Source of the DNA: Syntrophomonadaceae bacterium
GTDB taxonomy: Bacteria > Bacillota > Dethiobacteria > DTU022
DNA length: 59,646 bases
NCBI GenBank assembly: GCA_007121075.1
Contig: SKMK01000020.1
Location: forward strand, 1 to 59,646
Direction: 5' to 3'
Positions 57,676-59,646 of the stretch are shown one piece after another. Position 1 is the stretch's first letter. Every line of letters begins with the position of its first letter. Below the pieces are notes generated by a model. It did no database searches and was not told the DNA's origin. It was given only the letters and a program-made list of their open reading frames with translations. The translations under genes were made by a program, and so were the position numbers.

Positions 57676-59646
57676 GTGAGCAAAGTTAGAGTGTATCAGC
57701 TGGCCAAAGAGCTGGGAACAACCAGCAAGAAGCTGATTGAAGTTATGGAAAATATGGACATAGAAGTTAACAATCATATGAGCACCTTGACCGACGAAGA
57801 GGCAAAAAAGGTTATGTCCATCCTGACCGGCAAAAGCGAAGGGGAAAAACCGGTAGGTGATAAAAAGGCTTCCGGAAAGAAAGTTTCAGAGAAACAAAAA
57901 CCGGAATCCAGGGCTCCTGAAACCGATACCGGCAAAAAGGAGGAAAAGGCCGGTGTTAAAGACAAAGCTAAAGCCGGTGATCAGGAACAGAAAAGCATGG
58001 GGCGGAAAGCCCGGAAAATGATCCAGGAAGAAAAGAGAGCGGCAATGCTAAAAGCCCAGAAGCCGAAACTTAAACTTGAAGGCCAGGTTACAGTAGCAGA
58101 GCTGGCTTCCCACCTGGATATAGCTCCTTCACAGTTAATAACCGAATTGATGGAAATGGGCGTTATGGCTAATATCAACCAGCCCCTGACCCCTGAAACA
58201 GTCGAACTGGTGGCCGAAGAGCATGGCTATGAGGTCGATTATATGGAAGATGAACTTGAAGAAGAGCTGCTGGCCGTACGTGAAGGCGAAGAAGATGCCC
58301 ATCTGGAAGAGATTTTGCGTAAACCGGTGGTTACCGTCCTTGGACATGTCGATCACGGCAAAACCATGCTGCTTGACGCCATCAGGAGCGCCAATGTGAT
58401 CTCCGGTGAATTTGGGGGAATAACCCAGCATATTGGGGCCTACCAGGTTAATGTCAATGATAAAAAGATTGTTTTTTTAGATACTCCGGGCCATGAAGCC
58501 TTCACCGCTATGCGGGCCCGCGGGGCACAGGTCACCGATATAGCGATCCTGGTCGTTGCCGCCGATGACGGGGTGATGCCCCAAACAGTGGAAGCAATTA
58601 ACCACGCCAAAGCGGCCGGAGTGCCGATCATGGTGGCCATCAACAAAATGGATAAACCGGAAGCCAGCCCCGATCGGGTCAAGCAGCAACTGGCTGAACA
58701 TGAGCTGGTTCCGGAAGAATGGGGCGGGGACACGATTATGGTCCCGGTTAGCGCCATCAAGGGAGAGGGCCTGGACGAGCTGTTAGAGATGGTGACTCTG
58801 CTGGCCGAAGTCTGCGAACTTAAAGCATCGCCTGACCGCGTTGCCCGGGGAACTGTTATCGAAGCCAACCTCGATAAAGGGCGCGGCCCGGTAGCCACTA
58901 TTCTGGTCCAGGACGGGACCCTGCACGTGGGGGAACCGATTATCTGCGGATCCATCGCCGGCAAGATCAGGGCTATGTTTAATGAACACGGCGAAAAGGT
59001 TGAATCGGCAGGACCGGCAACACCGGTCGAGATCCTGGGACTAAATGATGTGCCCATGGCCGGGGATGGTTTCCAGGCGGTAAGCAGTGAACGGGTGGCC
59101 CGGGATGTTGCGGACAAACGGGCTGAAAAAATCAAGGAAGCCAGCCGAAAGGTGCAGCGGGTTACTCTTGAAGATTTGTTTAAGCAAATCCAGGAGGGCG
59201 AGGTTAGAGAACTCAACCTGATCCTGAAGGCCGATGTCCAGGGCTCGGTGGAAGCTTTAAAAGACGCCCTGGCCAAACTCAGCCTGGATGAAGTGCAGAT
59301 CAAAATTATCCATACCGGTGTCGGTGCCATTAACGAGTCCGATATTATGCTGGCCTCCGCTTCCAACGCCATCGTAATCGGCTTCAATGTCCGGCCCGAC
59401 AACAATGCCCGCAAACTGTCTGAAAAGAACCAGGTTGATGTCCGCCTCTATAGAATTATTTACGAAGCGATTGAAGATATCCAGAAAGCGGTTAAAGGGA
59501 TGCTTAAACCGGAAATGAAAGAAGTTATCCAGGGCCAGGTTGAAGTGAGACAAATCTTCAAGGCTTCAAAACTGGGCAACATTGCCGGTTCGTATGTGCT
59601 TGAAGGAAAAATTACCCGCAATTCAATGGTCAGGGTTATCCGCGAC
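57676..59646 (+). CDS. infB: Translation initiation factor IF-2, 3' end outside the window
   Basis: GTG 57676 after GGAGGTG; the frame stays open to the last base (657 codons), with only the end of domain IV missing. N-terminal IF2_N domain ([19 protein letters not shown]), a Lys/Glu-rich linker, and a second IF2_N-like part ([18 protein letters not shown]). The G domain begins with [12 protein letters not shown] near residue 223, with [14 protein letters not shown] and SAIKGEG following. G1 has Met where Ser/Thr usually follows the GKT, and G5 reads SAI rather than SAK. Domains II-III and the start of IV follow. Delivers initiator tRNA to the 30S subunit. Confidence 0.97.
   Translation, partial: MSKVRVYQLAKELGTTSKKLIEVMENMDIEVNNHMSTLTDEEAKKVMSILTGKSEGEKPVGDKKASGKKVSEKQKPESRAPETDTGKKEEKAGVKDKAKAGDQEQKSMGRKARKMIQEEKRAAMLKAQKPKLKLEGQVTVAELASHLDIAPSQLITELMEMGVMANINQPLTPETVELVAEEHGYEVDYMEDELEEELLAVREGEEDAHLEEILRKPVVTVLGHVDHGKTMLLDAIRSANVISGEFGGITQHIGAYQVNVNDKKIVFLDTPGHEAFTAMRARGAQVTDIAILVVAADDGVMPQTVEAINHAKAAGVPIMVAINKMDKPEASPDRVKQQLAEHELVPEEWGGDTIMVPVSAIKGEGLDELLEMVTLLAEVCELKASPDRVARGTVIEANLDKGRGPVATILVQDGTLHVGEPIICGSIAGKIRAMFNEHGEKVESAGPATPVEILGLNDVPMAGDGFQAVSSERVARDVADKRAEKIKEASRKVQRVTLEDLFKQIQEGEVRELNLILKADVQGSVEALKDALAKLSLDEVQIKIIHTGVGAINESDIMLASASNAIVIGFNVRPDNNARKLSEKNQVDVRLYRIIYEAIEDIQKAVKGMLKPEMKEVIQGQVEVRQIFKASKLGNIAGSYVLEGKITRNSMVRVIRD

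Overview
The window reads as a chromosomal segment of an anaerobic, amino-acid-fermenting or syntrophic Firmicute (Clostridia grade). Three things suggest this: the conserved Gram-positive order rpsB-tsf-pyrH-frr-uppS-cdsA-dxr-rseP-ispG...rimP-nusA-ylxR-infB, the many ferredoxin-dependent 2-oxoacid oxidoreductases, and strong Shine-Dalgarno sites with frequent GTG/TTG starts. I cannot name a genus from sequence alone. No tRNA, rRNA, CRISPR array or transposase gene was seen. No gap between genes exceeds about 300 bases; the longest (19310-19600, 20636-20923, 46211-46464) are described as features.

Layout. 1-221: end of a corrinoid protein gene. About 230-10750: a visibly AT-richer block with a TRAP transporter (dctP-dctQ-dctM), an L-cysteine desulfidase-like gene, a leucine dehydrogenase, a four-subunit 2-oxoacid:ferredoxin oxidoreductase of the VOR type, and a lone acetolactate synthase large subunit. 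10808-15847: acyl-CoA dehydrogenase, a short inverted-repeat element, then cobalamin adenosyltransferase, the G-protein chaperone MeaB and a two-subunit B12 mutase. 15915-19309: ligA overlapping a PAS/AAA+/Fis sigma-54 activator. 19601-26165: two more leucine dehydrogenases and a second 2-oxoacid oxidoreductase whose electron-transfer subunit is fused to a GltD-like NAD(P)H/FAD domain. 26288-32872: two-subunit class I fumarase, malic enzyme, a soluble fumarate reductase pair and a CaiB/BaiF protein with the alpha-methylacyl-CoA racemase triad. 33104-46210: housekeeping genes (nth, Lon-like protease, trmL, AI-2E-family exporter, dnaE, pyk, thioesterase, HDAC-like deacetylase, DUF1015). 46465-59646: the translation/isoprenoid/transcription superoperon, ending inside infB.

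How the genes work together. The mutase carries Phe83 and Gln201 at the positions that are Tyr89 and Arg207 in methylmalonyl-CoA mutase. This is the isobutyryl-CoA mutase signature. With leucine/valine dehydrogenases, VOR-type enzymes and an acyl-CoA dehydrogenase nearby, the window encodes a plausible route valine -> 2-oxoisovalerate -> isobutyryl-CoA -> n-butyryl-CoA -> crotonyl-CoA, with cofactor repair proteins encoded alongside the mutase. The downstream half (leucine dehydrogenases plus second oxidoreductase) lies behind two near-identical -24/-12 promoters (TGGTATGAAAATTGCGAA) and directly after a sigma-54 activator gene. A pair of perfect 14-bp palindromes 31 bp apart sits upstream of the second promoter. 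This resembles the logic of the Bacillus BkdR/bkd system, but with a ferredoxin-type oxidoreductase in place of the branched-chain 2-oxoacid dehydrogenase complex. The fumarase/malic enzyme/fumarate reductase genes would supply a pyruvate-malate-fumarate-succinate electron sink.
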